A stretch of DNA of 64,000 bases from Sulfurimonas sp. HSL1-2 (GCF_039645565.1 NZ_CP147914.1:803573-867572), one strand, 5' to 3'. Shown: positions 40,149-48,792, counted from the stretch's first letter. Notes: generated by a model from the letters alone, not told the origin. Numbers and translations: made by a program.

Positions 40149-42380
40149 ATGCAATTTCTTCTCAAGCTTTTCAAAGCCCTGAACTCCGCCCAAAGCCCCT
40201 GGCAGGTGACGCTGGCGATCACGCTCGGGATGATCGCGGGGCTGACGCCCATCAGCGGCCTGCAGAATGCGGTGATCCTTCTGATTGCCTTTCTGCTCAA
40301 TATCCACCTGGGGCTCTTCTTCGTCTCGGCGGCGCTTTTCGCAGGAGTAGGCTACCTCTTCGACCCCTGGTTCGAACAGCTCGGCTACGCTATTCTCAGC
40401 AGCGAAGGGCTTCAGGGGCTCTGGACGGGCTTCTACAACAACGGTTTTGTCCGCCTGACGCACTTCAACAACACCCTGGTCATGGGGGCGACGGTCGTCT
40501 CGCTGCTGCTGGCCGTACCGCTCTACCTGCTGCTGGGCTTTCTGATCGGGCGTTACCGTACGGTACTGGCGAGGTTCCTCGAACGCCGACCCGTCCTGGG
40601 AACCTTCGGTTTCCTCAAAGCGACGACGCACCTGGACCCGACGGTGCGCTGGTGGGGTGCGGGCCTCTACGTCGCCGGAGGGGGGATCGTCACCGCCGTC
40701 GCGCTGCTGGTCATCGACCCGCTGCTCAAATGGACGGTGGAAACGGGCGGCAGCCTGGCGCTGCAGCGTGATGTCCGTGTCGGCGCCGTCGATACCGATT
40801 TCAGCAAGGGCGCCGTCACGCTTCACCGCCTCGAAGTCGCGGGCAAAAAAGAGGGGGTCGATGCCGTTTCGGCGGACCTGATCAGTTTCGATGCGGATCT
40901 GACGGCACTGCTGATGGACAAAGTGCATATCGAGAAGATGATCATCAGCGGCGTCGGTTTCGACACCCCGGCGACACTGAAAAAATCCCCGGCGGAAGCA
41001 AAAGCGGCGACGTCGGCGGAGGGAGAAGGCAGCACATTCGCGCTCCCGACCTTTGAGTTCCCCGACCCCAAGACTCTGCTAGCCAAAGCAGACCTGCAGT
41101 CGGTCAAGGTCTACAACGATGCGCAAAAAGAGATCGGCGAGATCAAGGCGCGCTGGGAGAAGGCCTCGAAGGAGGAGCTGAACGCTGACGGCCTCGCGGA
41201 CCTGCAGGCGGACCTGGACAAGCTTAAGACGATGAGCCAGTCGAAGGACCCGCAGTCGATGATCAAACTGGCCCAGGAGGCCAAGGCGTTCAAAGCGAAA
41301 GTAGAGGCACGTAAAAAGGCGCTCGAGAAGCTCAAGGCGGACTTCGACAACGACCGCAAACGCATTGCCGCGCTGATGCAGCAGGTCAAAGACGCCCCGA
41401 TGGCAGATTACAACCGCCTCAAATCGACCTATACCCTCGACGGAAACGGCGCGCTGAATGTTATCGGCGGACTCTTCGGCGAGAAGATCAAAGGCTACCT
41501 GGCGCTGGCGCGCGAATACTACGCGATGGTCTCTCCCTACCTCGGCAGTGCCGGGGGTGAAAACCCGCCGGAGGAGGCGGTACCGCCGCGGGGTGAAGGG
41601 CGCTGGATGCGCTACCCGCAGACCGTGCCGAGCCCGGACATGCTGGTGGCCCTGACCCAGATCGACGGCCTCTTCAAAAGCCAGGCCTTCTCCGGCACCG
41701 TTAACGACATCTCCGACAACCAGAAGGCGCTGGGGCGCCCGCTGACGTTCAAGGCGACGAGTGACGGCCCGACGGTCAAGGGGCTCGTGCTTTCCGGTGA
41801 AGACAACCGCCTGGGCGACACGGTAAAGGACAGCGTCAACTTCAAAGCGCTGCAAATTCCGCTGGATGCGCTCGATATGAAACCGGTCATGCTGGACAAG
41901 AGCAACCTGGCCATGACGGGGACGCTCAGCCTCAGCGATGCCTCTGCGCTTGCCGGGAGCGGCAGCTTCGCGTTCAGCGATGCGGCCATTACGGCCGAGG
42001 GGCTCGGCGGCAAAACGGGTGAGATCGTCTCAGGCATTCTCAGCGGGATTTCCGCGTTCAAGCTGGAGACGACCCTGGGCGGGACACTGACGGCACCGAC
42101 CATCGGCGTCACGTCCGACCTGGACCGCCAGATCTCCCAGGGGCTCGGCAAAGCGATGGGCAAGGAGCTTGAAAAGTACCAGGGCGAGCTCAAGTCGCTG
42201 CTGGGCGGGGATACCGCGGCGCAGCTGGCGGATCTGAAATCGTCGGAGTCCGGCATTGCCGACGTCGACAAGCTCGTCGGCGACCAGAACACGATGCTAG
42301 GCAAGCTCGCCGAGGAAGCAGCCAAACTGGCCGGCGGCGGCGCGGTCAGCGACAAACTCAAAGGCGCGCTCCCGTTCTAG
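40149..42380 (+). CDS. TIGR03546-TIGR03545-like fusion envelope protein
   Basis: A 743-residue protein. The first 160-180 residues are hydrophobic with four membrane segments (SPWQVTLAITLGMIAGLTPISGLQNAVILLIAFLLNIHLGLF), of the TIGR03546 type. From about residue 170 a transmembrane helix leads into a long region with coiled-coil (about 310-425) and beta-rich blocks resembling TIGR03545, distantly AsmA-like (GNGALNVIGGLFGEKIKG...). These families are normally encoded as a two-gene pair in outer-membrane bacteria; here one reading frame covers both. No frameshift or internal start with a ribosome-binding site is evident near the junction. Function unknown; an inter-membrane role is a reasonable guess. 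Confidence 0.78.
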   Translation: MQFLLKLFKALNSAQSPWQVTLAITLGMIAGLTPISGLQNAVILLIAFLLNIHLGLFFVSAALFAGVGYLFDPWFEQLGYAILSSEGLQGLWTGFYNNGFVRLTHFNNTLVMGATVVSLLLAVPLYLLLGFLIGRYRTVLARFLERRPVLGTFGFLKATTHLDPTVRWWGAGLYVAGGGIVTAVALLVIDPLLKWTVETGGSLALQRDVRVGAVDTDFSKGAVTLHRLEVAGKKEGVDAVSADLISFDADLTALLMDKVHIEKMIISGVGFDTPATLKKSPAEAKAATSAEGEGSTFALPTFEFPDPKTLLAKADLQSVKVYNDAQKEIGEIKARWEKASKEELNADGLADLQADLDKLKTMSQSKDPQSMIKLAQEAKAFKAKVEARKKALEKLKADFDNDRKRIAALMQQVKDAPMADYNRLKSTYTLDGNGALNVIGGLFGEKIKGYLALAREYYAMVSPYLGSAGGENPPEEAVPPRGEGRWMRYPQTVPSPDMLVALTQIDGLFKSQAFSGTVNDISDNQKALGRPLTFKATSDGPTVKGLVLSGEDNRLGDTVKDSVNFKALQIPLDALDMKPVMLDKSNLAMTGTLSLSDASALAGSGSFAFSDAAITAEGLGGKTGEIVSGILSGISAFKLETTLGGTLTAPTIGVTSDLDRQISQGLGKAMGKELEKYQGELKSLLGGDTAAQLADLKSSESGIADVDKLVGDQNTMLGKLAEEAAKLAGGGAVSDKLKGALPF

Positions 42381-42419
42381 GAGTGCAGCCCGGGTAGACT
42401 ACAGGAAAATAGGAGAACA

Positions 42420-42932
42420 ATGAAAAGAGTAATCATGATGGCGGCGGCGCTGCTGCTGATGTTCGGGGCGGCGGATGCCGCGGAGATGTTTACGCTCAAA
42501 GCGGCGGGCGAGAAGACGATCGTCGCGACGGAACTGCCCAACGGCATGCGTTTCAAAGGCTACGAGGGCAAACCGGTGCTGGTAAACTTTTTCGGGAAAC
42601 AGTGCCGCTACTGCAAGAAGGAGATCCCGCATCTCGTTGCGATGGAAAAACGCTACGGAGATAAAGTCGGTATTTTCGGTATCCATATGCAGGGGCGCAT
42701 GATGCCGCAGGACCGCACGCATCTGGCAGGGGCCGCGGGGTTCAACTACCCCGTATTCGAATACGAGGACAATATGGCGATCGTCCGGCATATCGGTTCC
42801 CGGGCACAATTCAACGGCAGCATCCCATTCAATATCATCTTTAACGGCAAAGGCGAGGTTTCCGAGATTATCCCGGGCTATCTGAGCGATAAGGACCTTG
42901 AGATGATCTTCGACGAACTGCTCAAGAAGTGA
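42420..42932 (+). CDS. Periplasmic thioredoxin-like protein (TlpA/ResA type)
   Basis: A 170-residue exported thiol-disulfide protein: signal peptide MKRVIMMAAALLLMFGAADA, then a thioredoxin fold with CRYC at residues 62-65 (KQCRYCKKEIPHL). The cis-Pro segment is GSIPFNIIF near residue 138. The NFFGKQCRYC context matches TlpA-like reductases that keep cytochrome c haem cysteines reduced, which would serve the multihaem cytochromes encoded here, though the substrate is inferred. AGGAGAACA precedes the ATG. Eleven bases separate it from the TRAP dctQ gene, so they may be cotranscribed. Confidence 0.88.
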   Translation: MKRVIMMAAALLLMFGAADAAEMFTLKAAGEKTIVATELPNGMRFKGYEGKPVLVNFFGKQCRYCKKEIPHLVAMEKRYGDKVGIFGIHMQGRMMPQDRTHLAGAAGFNYPVFEYEDNMAIVRHIGSRAQFNGSIPFNIIFNGKGEVSEIIPGYLSDKDLEMIFDELLKK

Positions 42933-42942
42933 TCTGCCGGAC

Positions 42943-43449
42943 ATGACAGAGCAGGGGAAGTTTGCCTTTATCCGGCTGCTGATCCGTTCGGTAGGCGCCC
43001 TGAGCGCGGCCGTCCTGGGCATGCTGGTGCTCCTGATCGTCTTTGACGCCACCCGCCGCTACCTCTTCCATGAGGGCTCCGTCGCGCTGCAGGAGCTGGA
43101 GTGGCACCTCTTCGACGTGGTCATCATGCTCGGCGTCGCCTATGCCATGCACCGGGGGGCGCATGTGCGCGTCGATATCTTCTACGACCGCTTCTCCGAA
43201 CGGACCAAGCATCTCGTCAACGTGGTGACGATGCTCTTTTTCGTGCTGCCGGTTTCCGTGCTGATCCTCTTTGTCAGTTTCGACTTCGTGATGATGAGTT
43301 TTACGCAGATGGAGGCCTCTTCCGACCCGGGCGGGCTTCCCTACCGTTTCCTCGTCAAGGCGCTGATCCCGCTGGCGTTCGCACTGCTGATCCTGCAGGC
43401 GCTGCGCGAACTGGCACATGCCTGGCAGGCGCTGAAGGAGAACGTGTGA
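42943..43449 (+). CDS. TRAP transporter small permease subunit (DctQ type)
   Basis: A 168-residue membrane protein with four transmembrane segments and the DctQ pattern: an E-x-E-W motif in ALQELEWHLFDVVIMLG and an MHRGAHVRVDIFYDRFSERTKH segment. It pairs with DctM to move organic acids driven by Na+. Its TGA overlaps the GTG of the large subunit. No periplasmic DctP-type binding protein is encoded next to it. Confidence 0.88.
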   Translation: MTEQGKFAFIRLLIRSVGALSAAVLGMLVLLIVFDATRRYLFHEGSVALQELEWHLFDVVIMLGVAYAMHRGAHVRVDIFYDRFSERTKHLVNVVTMLFFVLPVSVLILFVSFDFVMMSFTQMEASSDPGGLPYRFLVKALIPLAFALLILQALRELAHAWQALKENV

Positions 43450-44729
43450 TCGCACTGGCCATGTTCGTGATCGCGCTGGCGCTGCTGCTTTCGGGCATCC
43501 CCGTTGCCTTCGTCTTCGGCGGGGTCGCACTGCTTTTTGCGCTGCTGATCCCCGAGCTGGGGCTGCAGGTCTTCAGCCTGCTGCCGTTCCGCATCTACGG
43601 CATCATGGGCAATACGACCCTGATGGCCGTCCCGCTCTTCATCGCCATGGGGCTCATTCTGGAGAAGTCGAAAATGGCCGAGAAGCTTCTTGAGACCATG
43701 AGCGGCCTTTTCGGCGGCTTGCGCGGCGGGCTGGCCGTCAGCGTCGTGCTCGTCGGGACGATCCTTGCCGCCTCGACGGGCATCGTCAGCGCTTCGGTCG
43801 TGATGATGAGCATTATCGCCCTGCCGCTGATGCTGCAGGCCGGTTACAACAAGGGGCTGGCGTCGGGGACGGTCGCGGCCAGCGGCACGCTCGGACAGAT
43901 CATTCCGCCCTCTATCATCCTCATCATTCTCGGCGACGTCATGAACGTCAGCGTCGGGGAGCTCTTCATGGGGGCGGTGCTTCCGGGGCTGGTGCTTGTC
44001 GGCCTCTATATCGTCTATATCCTGGTGTACGCGGCGCTGAAACCCGAAGCGGCCCCGGCGGCGTCGCAGGGCGAACGTGTCGGCATTTTCAAAGCCCTCG
44101 CGGCGATCGCACCGCCGCTGCTGCTGATGGTCGCGGTCCTCGGCTCCATCTTCGCCGGGATCGCGTCGCCGACGGAGTCGGCGGCATTCGGCGTCGTCGG
44201 TGCGCTGCTGCTCAGCGCCTTCAACGGCACGTTCGGCCGCTCCATGGTCAGCTACGCACTGCTGGAGACGGTCAAGCTCAGCGGGATGATTTTTATGATC
44301 CTGATCGGGGCAACGGCCTTCAGCCTCGTATTCAACGAGCTCGGCGGCAGCGACCTCGTGCTGGAGTTTTTCAGTCATGATATCGGGAACGTATGGGTCT
44401 TTATCGGGGTGGCGATGCTGGCCATCTTTATCCTTGGCTTCTTCATCGACTTCATCGAGATCTCCTTTATCGTCGTACCGATCCTCGTACCCGTCATGCA
44501 CGCGTTCGGGATCGACCCCGTCTGGTTCGCGATCCTGATCGCGCTTAACCTGCAGGCCTCTTTCCTTACCCCGCCGTTCGGACTGGCGCTCTTTTTCCTC
44601 AAGGGGGCCGCCGGGACGATGGTGACGACGCTGCAGATCTACCGGGGAATCATCCCCTTTATCCTGCTGCAGCTGCTGGCGATCGTTATCGTCATCCTCT
44701 TTCCCGACCTCGTCTTCGCGTTCATATAG
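43446..44729 (+). CDS. TRAP transporter large permease subunit (DctM type)
   Basis: A 427-residue membrane protein with about 12 hydrophobic segments, of the DctM/YiaN family. Characteristic pieces are FRIYGIMGNTTLMAVPLFIAMG, ASTGIVSASVVMMSIIALPLML, SGTLGQIIPPSIILIILGDV and ATPTESAAFG-like SPTESAAFGVVGA. Substrate cannot be read, and the missing binding protein leaves specificity open. The GTG at 43446 has AAGGAG upstream and overlaps the dctQ stop. Confidence 0.92.
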   Translation: MIALAMFVIALALLLSGIPVAFVFGGVALLFALLIPELGLQVFSLLPFRIYGIMGNTTLMAVPLFIAMGLILEKSKMAEKLLETMSGLFGGLRGGLAVSVVLVGTILAASTGIVSASVVMMSIIALPLMLQAGYNKGLASGTVAASGTLGQIIPPSIILIILGDVMNVSVGELFMGAVLPGLVLVGLYIVYILVYAALKPEAAPAASQGERVGIFKALAAIAPPLLLMVAVLGSIFAGIASPTESAAFGVVGALLLSAFNGTFGRSMVSYALLETVKLSGMIFMILIGATAFSLVFNELGGSDLVLEFFSHDIGNVWVFIGVAMLAIFILGFFIDFIEISFIVVPILVPVMHAFGIDPVWFAILIALNLQASFLTPPFGLALFFLKGAAGTMVTTLQIYRGIIPFILLQLLAIVIVILFPDLVFAFI

Positions 44730-44742
44730 GCGGCATAGGTTG

Positions 44743-45336
44743 ATGTCTGCCAGAATCACAGCGCAAAGACGGTTCGGGAGATCAATACCGTCCATTGCTG
44801 GAGCAGGAACGCTGCTGTTCATTCTGTTGTCGGTTGTGCTGTTCCAGGGCTGTGCGAATGTCGTGCGTTTCGAGAAGCCCTCTCTGGTAGCGCATGCCGA
44901 AAAGCTTGACGGTTCGGACGACGTCCTTTATTATTCCATCGGAATCGACTTCACCGAGACGGTAGCACCCGACATTGCAAAAGTGCGCCTGAAATTTACT
45001 CCCGAAACAGCGTCGTATGCGTTGTACGAACTGACGCCGGCAGTGGCGTCGCGCTATCTCGAACGATATCAGCCGCCGCCGCAATGGCCCGAAGCGTGGA
45101 AGCAGAGGGCGGCAAAAGACGATGCTTACGAAGGCAAAGGGATTTACATGAAATTTGCAGCGGGGCGGCTGGAGCGTCTCGGGCTCTGTTCGCACTGTGC
45201 CGGAGGGAGGGCAGCACCCATTGTCGGCACAGCGGACGGCGGTGCCTTTTACGCGCTGCCGCTGACGGAGCGGCAGATGGTCGAACTTTTCGGCGCACCT
45301 CTCAAACGTATGAAGGTACGTGAAGTCTATTACTAA
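44743..45336 (+). CDS. Hypothetical lipoprotein
   Basis: Not recognised. The 197-residue product has a long basic N-terminus, a hydrophobic segment and a lipobox LFQGC with Cys37 as the lipidated residue, suggesting an outer-membrane or inner-membrane lipoprotein. The mature part contains DVLYYSIGIDFTETVAPDIAK and a CSHC pair near residue 150 (LGLCSHCAGG) that might bind a metal. ATG at 44743 is preferred over an adjacent TTG. It follows the TRAP genes by 13 bases and may be cotranscribed. Confidence 0.65.
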   Translation: MSARITAQRRFGRSIPSIAGAGTLLFILLSVVLFQGCANVVRFEKPSLVAHAEKLDGSDDVLYYSIGIDFTETVAPDIAKVRLKFTPETASYALYELTPAVASRYLERYQPPPQWPEAWKQRAAKDDAYEGKGIYMKFAAGRLERLGLCSHCAGGRAAPIVGTADGGAFYALPLTERQMVELFGAPLKRMKVREVYY

Positions 45337-45351
45337 GTCTGGGGAACAGTG

Positions 45352-46242
45352 ATGTCACATATTTTTTCAAGAACGTTCCGGGTCGACTGGTCCGATGCCA
45401 ATGCCAACGGAGAGGTGCACCTGCCCACCTATTTCCGCTACCTGATCGAAACGGCCTGGTCCTGGGGGGCGGCGGTCGGACTCGGGATCGAGGACAGCCG
45501 GAAGCTCGGGCTGGTCTGGGTGGTCCGTGAAACGCAGATCACCCTGCTGCGGCCGCTCCTCCCCGACGACGAATTCGAACTGACCATCTGGCTGGCCCAC
45601 TGGCGCAGGGTCCACGGGACGCGCTTTTTCGAAATTGTGCATAAGGCGAGCGGGGAGGTTGTCGCGCAGGGGGCACAGGAGGTCGTCACGCTCAACCCGG
45701 CGAACATGCGCCCCAAAGCGGTTCCCGATACCATTGTGGAACGTCTGACGGCGCCGGCACCCCGGACGGTTCCGCACCGTCCCTTTCCGACGCTTACCAT
45801 AGAGGGGAACCGGACGATTCAGCGCCGGCGGACCGTGGAGTGGCAGGACCTGGATTCGCTTGAGCATGTCAACAACACCCGTTACGTCGCCTTTGCCGAA
45901 GATGCCGTCGTCGCGGCATTGGCCGGTTTCGGGTGGGGCCCCGCGGAGCTCAAAGCACAGGGATTGGCGCTGCGGAACCGTCATGTCCATATCCAGTACC
46001 TGGTACCGGCGGTCTGGGGAGAGACACTGGAGTTGACGATGGCGCTGACGGCATTGGGCCCGGAGGGGGGTGAGTGGGCCGTCGCGATTGCGCGCGCATC
46101 CGATCATACCCCTGTTGCCCGGTGCGTCATCGCCTGGGAGATTTTCCAGACAGCCGAGGGGTCAATACGGCCGATGCCGGAGGCACTGTACCGGCAGCTG
46201 ACGGCGTACGTAGCCGTGCCTGCAACAGCACCGCAGGCATAG
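45352..46242 (+). CDS. Acyl-ACP/acyl-CoA thioesterase, tandem hotdog domains
   Basis: A 296-residue cytoplasmic thioesterase. Two hotdog folds are visible: the first around residues 1-130 (FRVDWSDANANGEVHLPTYFRYLIETAW, VWVVRETQITLLRPLLPDDEFEL) and the second around residues 150-290 (RRRTVEWQDLDSLEHVNNTRYVAFAEDA). The DxLxHVNNxxY pattern of the second is the classic acyl-thioesterase active-site motif. It resembles FatA-type acyl-ACP thioesterases that release fatty acids. The ATG at 45352 is used; an overlapping GTG lies one codon upstream. Confidence 0.85.
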   Translation: MSHIFSRTFRVDWSDANANGEVHLPTYFRYLIETAWSWGAAVGLGIEDSRKLGLVWVVRETQITLLRPLLPDDEFELTIWLAHWRRVHGTRFFEIVHKASGEVVAQGAQEVVTLNPANMRPKAVPDTIVERLTAPAPRTVPHRPFPTLTIEGNRTIQRRRTVEWQDLDSLEHVNNTRYVAFAEDAVVAALAGFGWGPAELKAQGLALRNRHVHIQYLVPAVWGETLELTMALTALGPEGGEWAVAIARASDHTPVARCVIAWEIFQTAEGSIRPMPEALYRQLTAYVAVPATAPQA

Positions 46243-46298
46243 GAGCGCTTGCGGGAAACCTTCCCTGGACGCTCTTCCATCTGCCGATGAGAATGCGC

Positions 46299-46304
46299 TA
46301 TACT
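46299..46304 (+). promoter_or_regulatory. -10 element of the HIT gene, leaderless arrangement
   Basis: TATACT followed by six bases (CCCCAC) and the ATG at 46311, with no Shine-Dalgarno sequence. Confidence 0.55.
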
Positions 46305-46310
46305 CCCCAC

Positions 46311-46805
46311 ATGAAAGAGATTCTTTATGCGCCGTGGCGCACGGACTATATCAGCGGGCAGACTATAGAAGGGTGCGTTTTCTGCCACATCAGCGAACAT
46401 GCCGAAGCCGACGCCGAACTGCATGTCCTCTATCGCGACGAACACTGTTTTGTCGTCATGAACCGCTACCCCTACACGCCCGGCCATTTCATGATCATCC
46501 CCCACGTCCATACGGATGCGCTTGAAACGCTGGAGCCCGAAGCGTGGCTGCGGATCAGCGCCCTGACGCAGCAGGGGGTACGCATGCTCAAAGAAGGGTT
46601 CGGCGCACAGGGCGTCAATATCGGCATGAACCTCGGAAAGGCCGGCGGAGCGGGGATTGCAGAGCATATCCACCTGCACCTCGTACCGCGCTGGGAGCGG
46701 GATACGAACTTTATTACCGCCGTGGCCGGGACCCGGGTCTATTCGACCGATTTCGAACGGATCTACCGCCGTCTGCTGGAACTGGCTCCGCGCTATTTCG
46801 TGTGA
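46311..46805 (+). CDS. HIT family nucleotide hydrolase/transferase
   Basis: A 164-residue histidine-triad protein. The Zn-type CVFCHI begins near residue 22, and the catalytic triad HIHLHLVPRW (His-x-His-x-His) is near residue 119. Family members hydrolyse nucleotide phosphoramidates, Ap3A/Ap4A or transfer nucleotides; here the YAPWRTDYI opening resembles the HIT group with Ap4A phosphorylase/FHIT-like architecture. The start is set by the protein alignment and by the -10 hexamer six bases upstream. Confidence 0.92.
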   Translation: MKEILYAPWRTDYISGQTIEGCVFCHISEHAEADAELHVLYRDEHCFVVMNRYPYTPGHFMIIPHVHTDALETLEPEAWLRISALTQQGVRMLKEGFGAQGVNIGMNLGKAGGAGIAEHIHLHLVPRWERDTNFITAVAGTRVYSTDFERIYRRLLELAPRYFV

Positions 46806-46895
46806 CATCCGGCGTGGCCATTTTTGTGAGATAAAAAAAGTTTGATTTCTTGTTTAATTTTATGTTCAATAGATATCAGATAGCATAGTGCAATC

Positions 46896-46901
46896 TATAA
46901 T
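46896..46901 (+). promoter_or_regulatory. -10 element of the Sel1 gene
   Basis: TATAAT 18 bases upstream of the start codon in an AT-rich spacer. Confidence 0.5.
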
Positions 46902-46919
46902 GTGAAAGTGGGTATATCC

Positions 46920-47429
46920 ATGAAAGCAGTAATCGCAGCCCTGACACTTCTGATGTGGACGGCGCTCTTCGCGGCCGAAGGGGAAGCGTCGACGAAGACG
47001 AGCACGGTCAACTGGTACAAAATGGCCGCCTCGCAGGGAAATGCGGAAGCGCAGTTCTACCTCGGCGTAATGTACAGCCGGGGTGCCGGCGTGACCAAGA
47101 ACGATGACCTTGCGGTCTACTGGTATAAAAAAGCAGCGTCGCAGGAACATGCGGAGGCGCAGCTGAACCTGGGCTACATGTATGAAACCGGCAAAGGGGT
47201 CAAAAAGAATTACGGCGAAGCGGTGCAGTGGTACCAGCGTGCGGCGGACAACGGCAGCACGGTGGCGATGAACAACCTGGGGATCATGCATATGATGGGT
47301 CTCGGGGTCAAAAAAGACAGTACCAAAGCCTACCGCTACTGGCGCAAGGCAGCCCAGAAAGGCAACAACAACGCCTGGGACAACATTGAAAAACTGCGCC
47401 GCCTCGACCCCCAGGCCTGCCTGGATTGA
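46920..47429 (+). CDS. Exported Sel1-like repeat protein
   Basis: A 169-residue protein with a signal peptide (MKAVIAALTLLMWTALFA) and three to four Sel1/TPR-like repeats of about 36 residues: AEAQFYLGVMYSRGAGVTKND, AEAQLNLGYMYETGKGVKKN and AMNNLGIMHMMGLGVKKDS. Such periplasmic repeats mediate protein-protein contacts and, in Helicobacter relatives (Hcp proteins), some bind penicillin-like molecules or murein fragments. Only 1 Cys is seen, near the C-terminus, so it lacks the disulfide-rich Hcp pattern. The ATG at 46920 begins the signal peptide; an upstream GTG is less likely. Confidence 0.85.
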   Translation: MKAVIAALTLLMWTALFAAEGEASTKTSTVNWYKMAASQGNAEAQFYLGVMYSRGAGVTKNDDLAVYWYKKAASQEHAEAQLNLGYMYETGKGVKKNYGEAVQWYQRAADNGSTVAMNNLGIMHMMGLGVKKDSTKAYRYWRKAAQKGNNNAWDNIEKLRRLDPQACLD

Positions 47430-47447
47430 GGCTTGAAGGAGTAACGC

Positions 47448-47777
47448 TTGACATCCGTATTGCTTGAATTTTCCATGTTTCCCACCAGCGGTGACTGCCG
47501 GGACGGCGCTTCCGTCTCTGCCTATGTCAGCCGCATCATCGATATGATCGACCGCAGTGGTCTGCCCTATCAGCTGACGCCGATGGGGACCATTGTTGAG
47601 ACGGGAAGCGTCAAAGAGGCGCTTGCCGTCGTAGAGAAAGCCTACGATGTCCTGGGCGAGGACTGCGAACGGGTCTACTCGTCGCTGAAACTTGATATAC
47701 GAAAAGGCAAGGCGGGGCGGTTAAAAGGGAAGATCGACTCCGTACAGCGGGAGTTGGGCCGGGACGTCAGCCACTGA
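47448..47777 (+). CDS. MTH1187-type thiamine-binding protein (DUF77)
   Basis: A 109-residue protein of the MTH1187/YqgV family. It begins VLLEFSMFPTSGDCRDGASVSAYVSRII and has the TPMGTIVETGSVKEALAVVEKAYD block, both typical. Some homologues bind thiamine and are linked to thiamine or HMP transport; no such transporter or TPP riboswitch is nearby. The start is TTG at 47448 preceded by GAAGGAG with proper spacing. It follows the Sel1 gene by 18 bases. Confidence 0.85.
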   Translation: MTSVLLEFSMFPTSGDCRDGASVSAYVSRIIDMIDRSGLPYQLTPMGTIVETGSVKEALAVVEKAYDVLGEDCERVYSSLKLDIRKGKAGRLKGKIDSVQRELGRDVSH

Positions 47778-47849
47778 TTGCTGCCGAAGCGCACCGGGTG
47801 CGAGTTCAGGTAGACGGGCTTTACCCGTATACCGTAACGTTCAAGGAAA

Positions 47850-48059
47850 TCAGCCGTTACCGTCGTGGTCGTGTTCGGCGTGGTGCGCGTGAAGCTCCAT
47901 CGTGATACCCGAATGGATAAAGAGTGCGAAAGCGATCACCGTATAGACCAGTTTACCGGTTGTGTCTCCCATCATGCTCCAGACAATCCCGAAAACGAAT
48001 GCGACTGAAAAGATGATAAACCAGTTGCGGTCGCGCTGAAACTGCGTTAAATCCTTCAT
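47850..48059 (-). CDS. Small membrane protein with two hydrophobic segments (69 aa)
   Basis: Not recognised. Two predicted transmembrane helices (about 14-29 and 34-50) and a His/Asp/Glu-rich C-terminus (ELHAHHAEHDHDGNG) that could bind a metal ion. GAGGAGG precedes the ATG at 48059, a strong sign of a real gene. It is last in a short operon after a cytochrome c lipoprotein and a 30-residue membrane peptide, so a role near a respiratory complex is plausible. Confidence 0.7.
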   Translation of the reverse strand: MKDLTQFQRDRNWFIIFSVAFVFGIVWSMMGDTTGKLVYTVIAFALFIHSGITMELHAHHAEHDHDGNG

Positions 48060-48099
48060 GTGAAAACCCTCCTCAGTGTGAAAGAAAAATAAGTATAAC

Positions 48100-48192
48100 C
48101 TATTTTTTCTTGCGGGTCAGCACGTAGAGGAAGATCGCGCCGATGACGAGAAAAATGACGAGTTTGATCTGGGTCTCTTCCATCGTCTGCAT
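48100..48192 (-). CDS. 30-residue single-span membrane peptide
   Basis: A short gene: the product opens MQTMEETQIK, has one hydrophobic helix (LVIFLVIGAIFLYVL) and ends in a basic TRKKK tail, so the N-terminus is expected outside and the tail in the cytoplasm. GAGGT stands seven bases before the ATG, and the gene sits tightly between the cytochrome c stop (48202) and the 69-residue protein gene. It resembles the tiny accessory subunits of respiratory complexes in size and placement, not in sequence. Confidence 0.65.
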   Translation of the reverse strand: MQTMEETQIKLVIFLVIGAIFLYVLTRKKK

Positions 48193-48201
48193 GGCCGGAC
48201 C

Positions 48202-48699
48202 TCAGTGCGTTTTGACGTAGAGGTTGGCGATGTATTCGGAGAGGGCTTCGACCTGGACCGGGGTCAGCTCTTTGACCTGGTTTTGCATCAGGGTCTTCAT
48301 GGCACCGCCGTAGGTGCCTTTCTGGTAGCCGATGATGGCGTCGGCGATGCGCTTGCTCTCCCATTCGCCGATGACGGCGGACTGGTTCAGTGCCATTTTT
48401 TCGGCGTGGTTGCCGTGGCAGGCGGCGCACTTCTGGAAGAGTTCAGCCGGAGCCGTTTCGGCGACGGGTGCGCTCTCCGCTGCCGGGGCCGCGGCAGGTG
48501 CCGTTTCGGCAACAGGCGTCGCCGGCGCGACAGAGGTGTTGTCCGCAACTTCCGCTACCGGCGCCGGTGTCGGTTCAGCTGCCGGTGCAGGAGTTTCAAC
48601 GGGGGCTGCGGCTTGGGATGTGGCCTCGGGCTGTGTCTTCGGTGAATCGTTACAGCCGGCGAGCAGGAGCAGGGCGGCTGTAAAAGCAAGGGTTCTCAT
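48202..48699 (-). CDS. Lipid-anchored monohaem cytochrome c
   Basis: A 165-residue lipoprotein: signal peptide with lipobox LLAGC (Cys16), a Pro/Ala/Glu/Thr-rich flexible linker (about 20-85), and one class I cytochrome c domain with CAACH at residues 91-95. Probable axial Met in GGAMKTLM. A tethered cytochrome with a long arm is suited to shuttle electrons between the membrane complex and other cytochromes. The start is at ATG 48699. It lies 97 bases downstream of a Crp/Fnr gene in the same direction. Confidence 0.92.
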   Translation of the reverse strand: MRTLAFTAALLLLAGCNDSPKTQPEATSQAAAPVETPAPAAEPTPAPVAEVADNTSVAPATPVAETAPAAAPAAESAPVAETAPAELFQKCAACHGNHAEKMALNQSAVIGEWESKRIADAIIGYQKGTYGGAMKTLMQNQVKELTPVQVEALSEYIANLYVKTH

Positions 48700-48792
48700 C
48701 AAAGGGAGCCTTTTTAAAAAGATGCCGCCATTGTACACTGTTAGAGCATTTGGGTCAAAGGTGCGGAAGAAGTTTGTTCCTCCATATAAATT

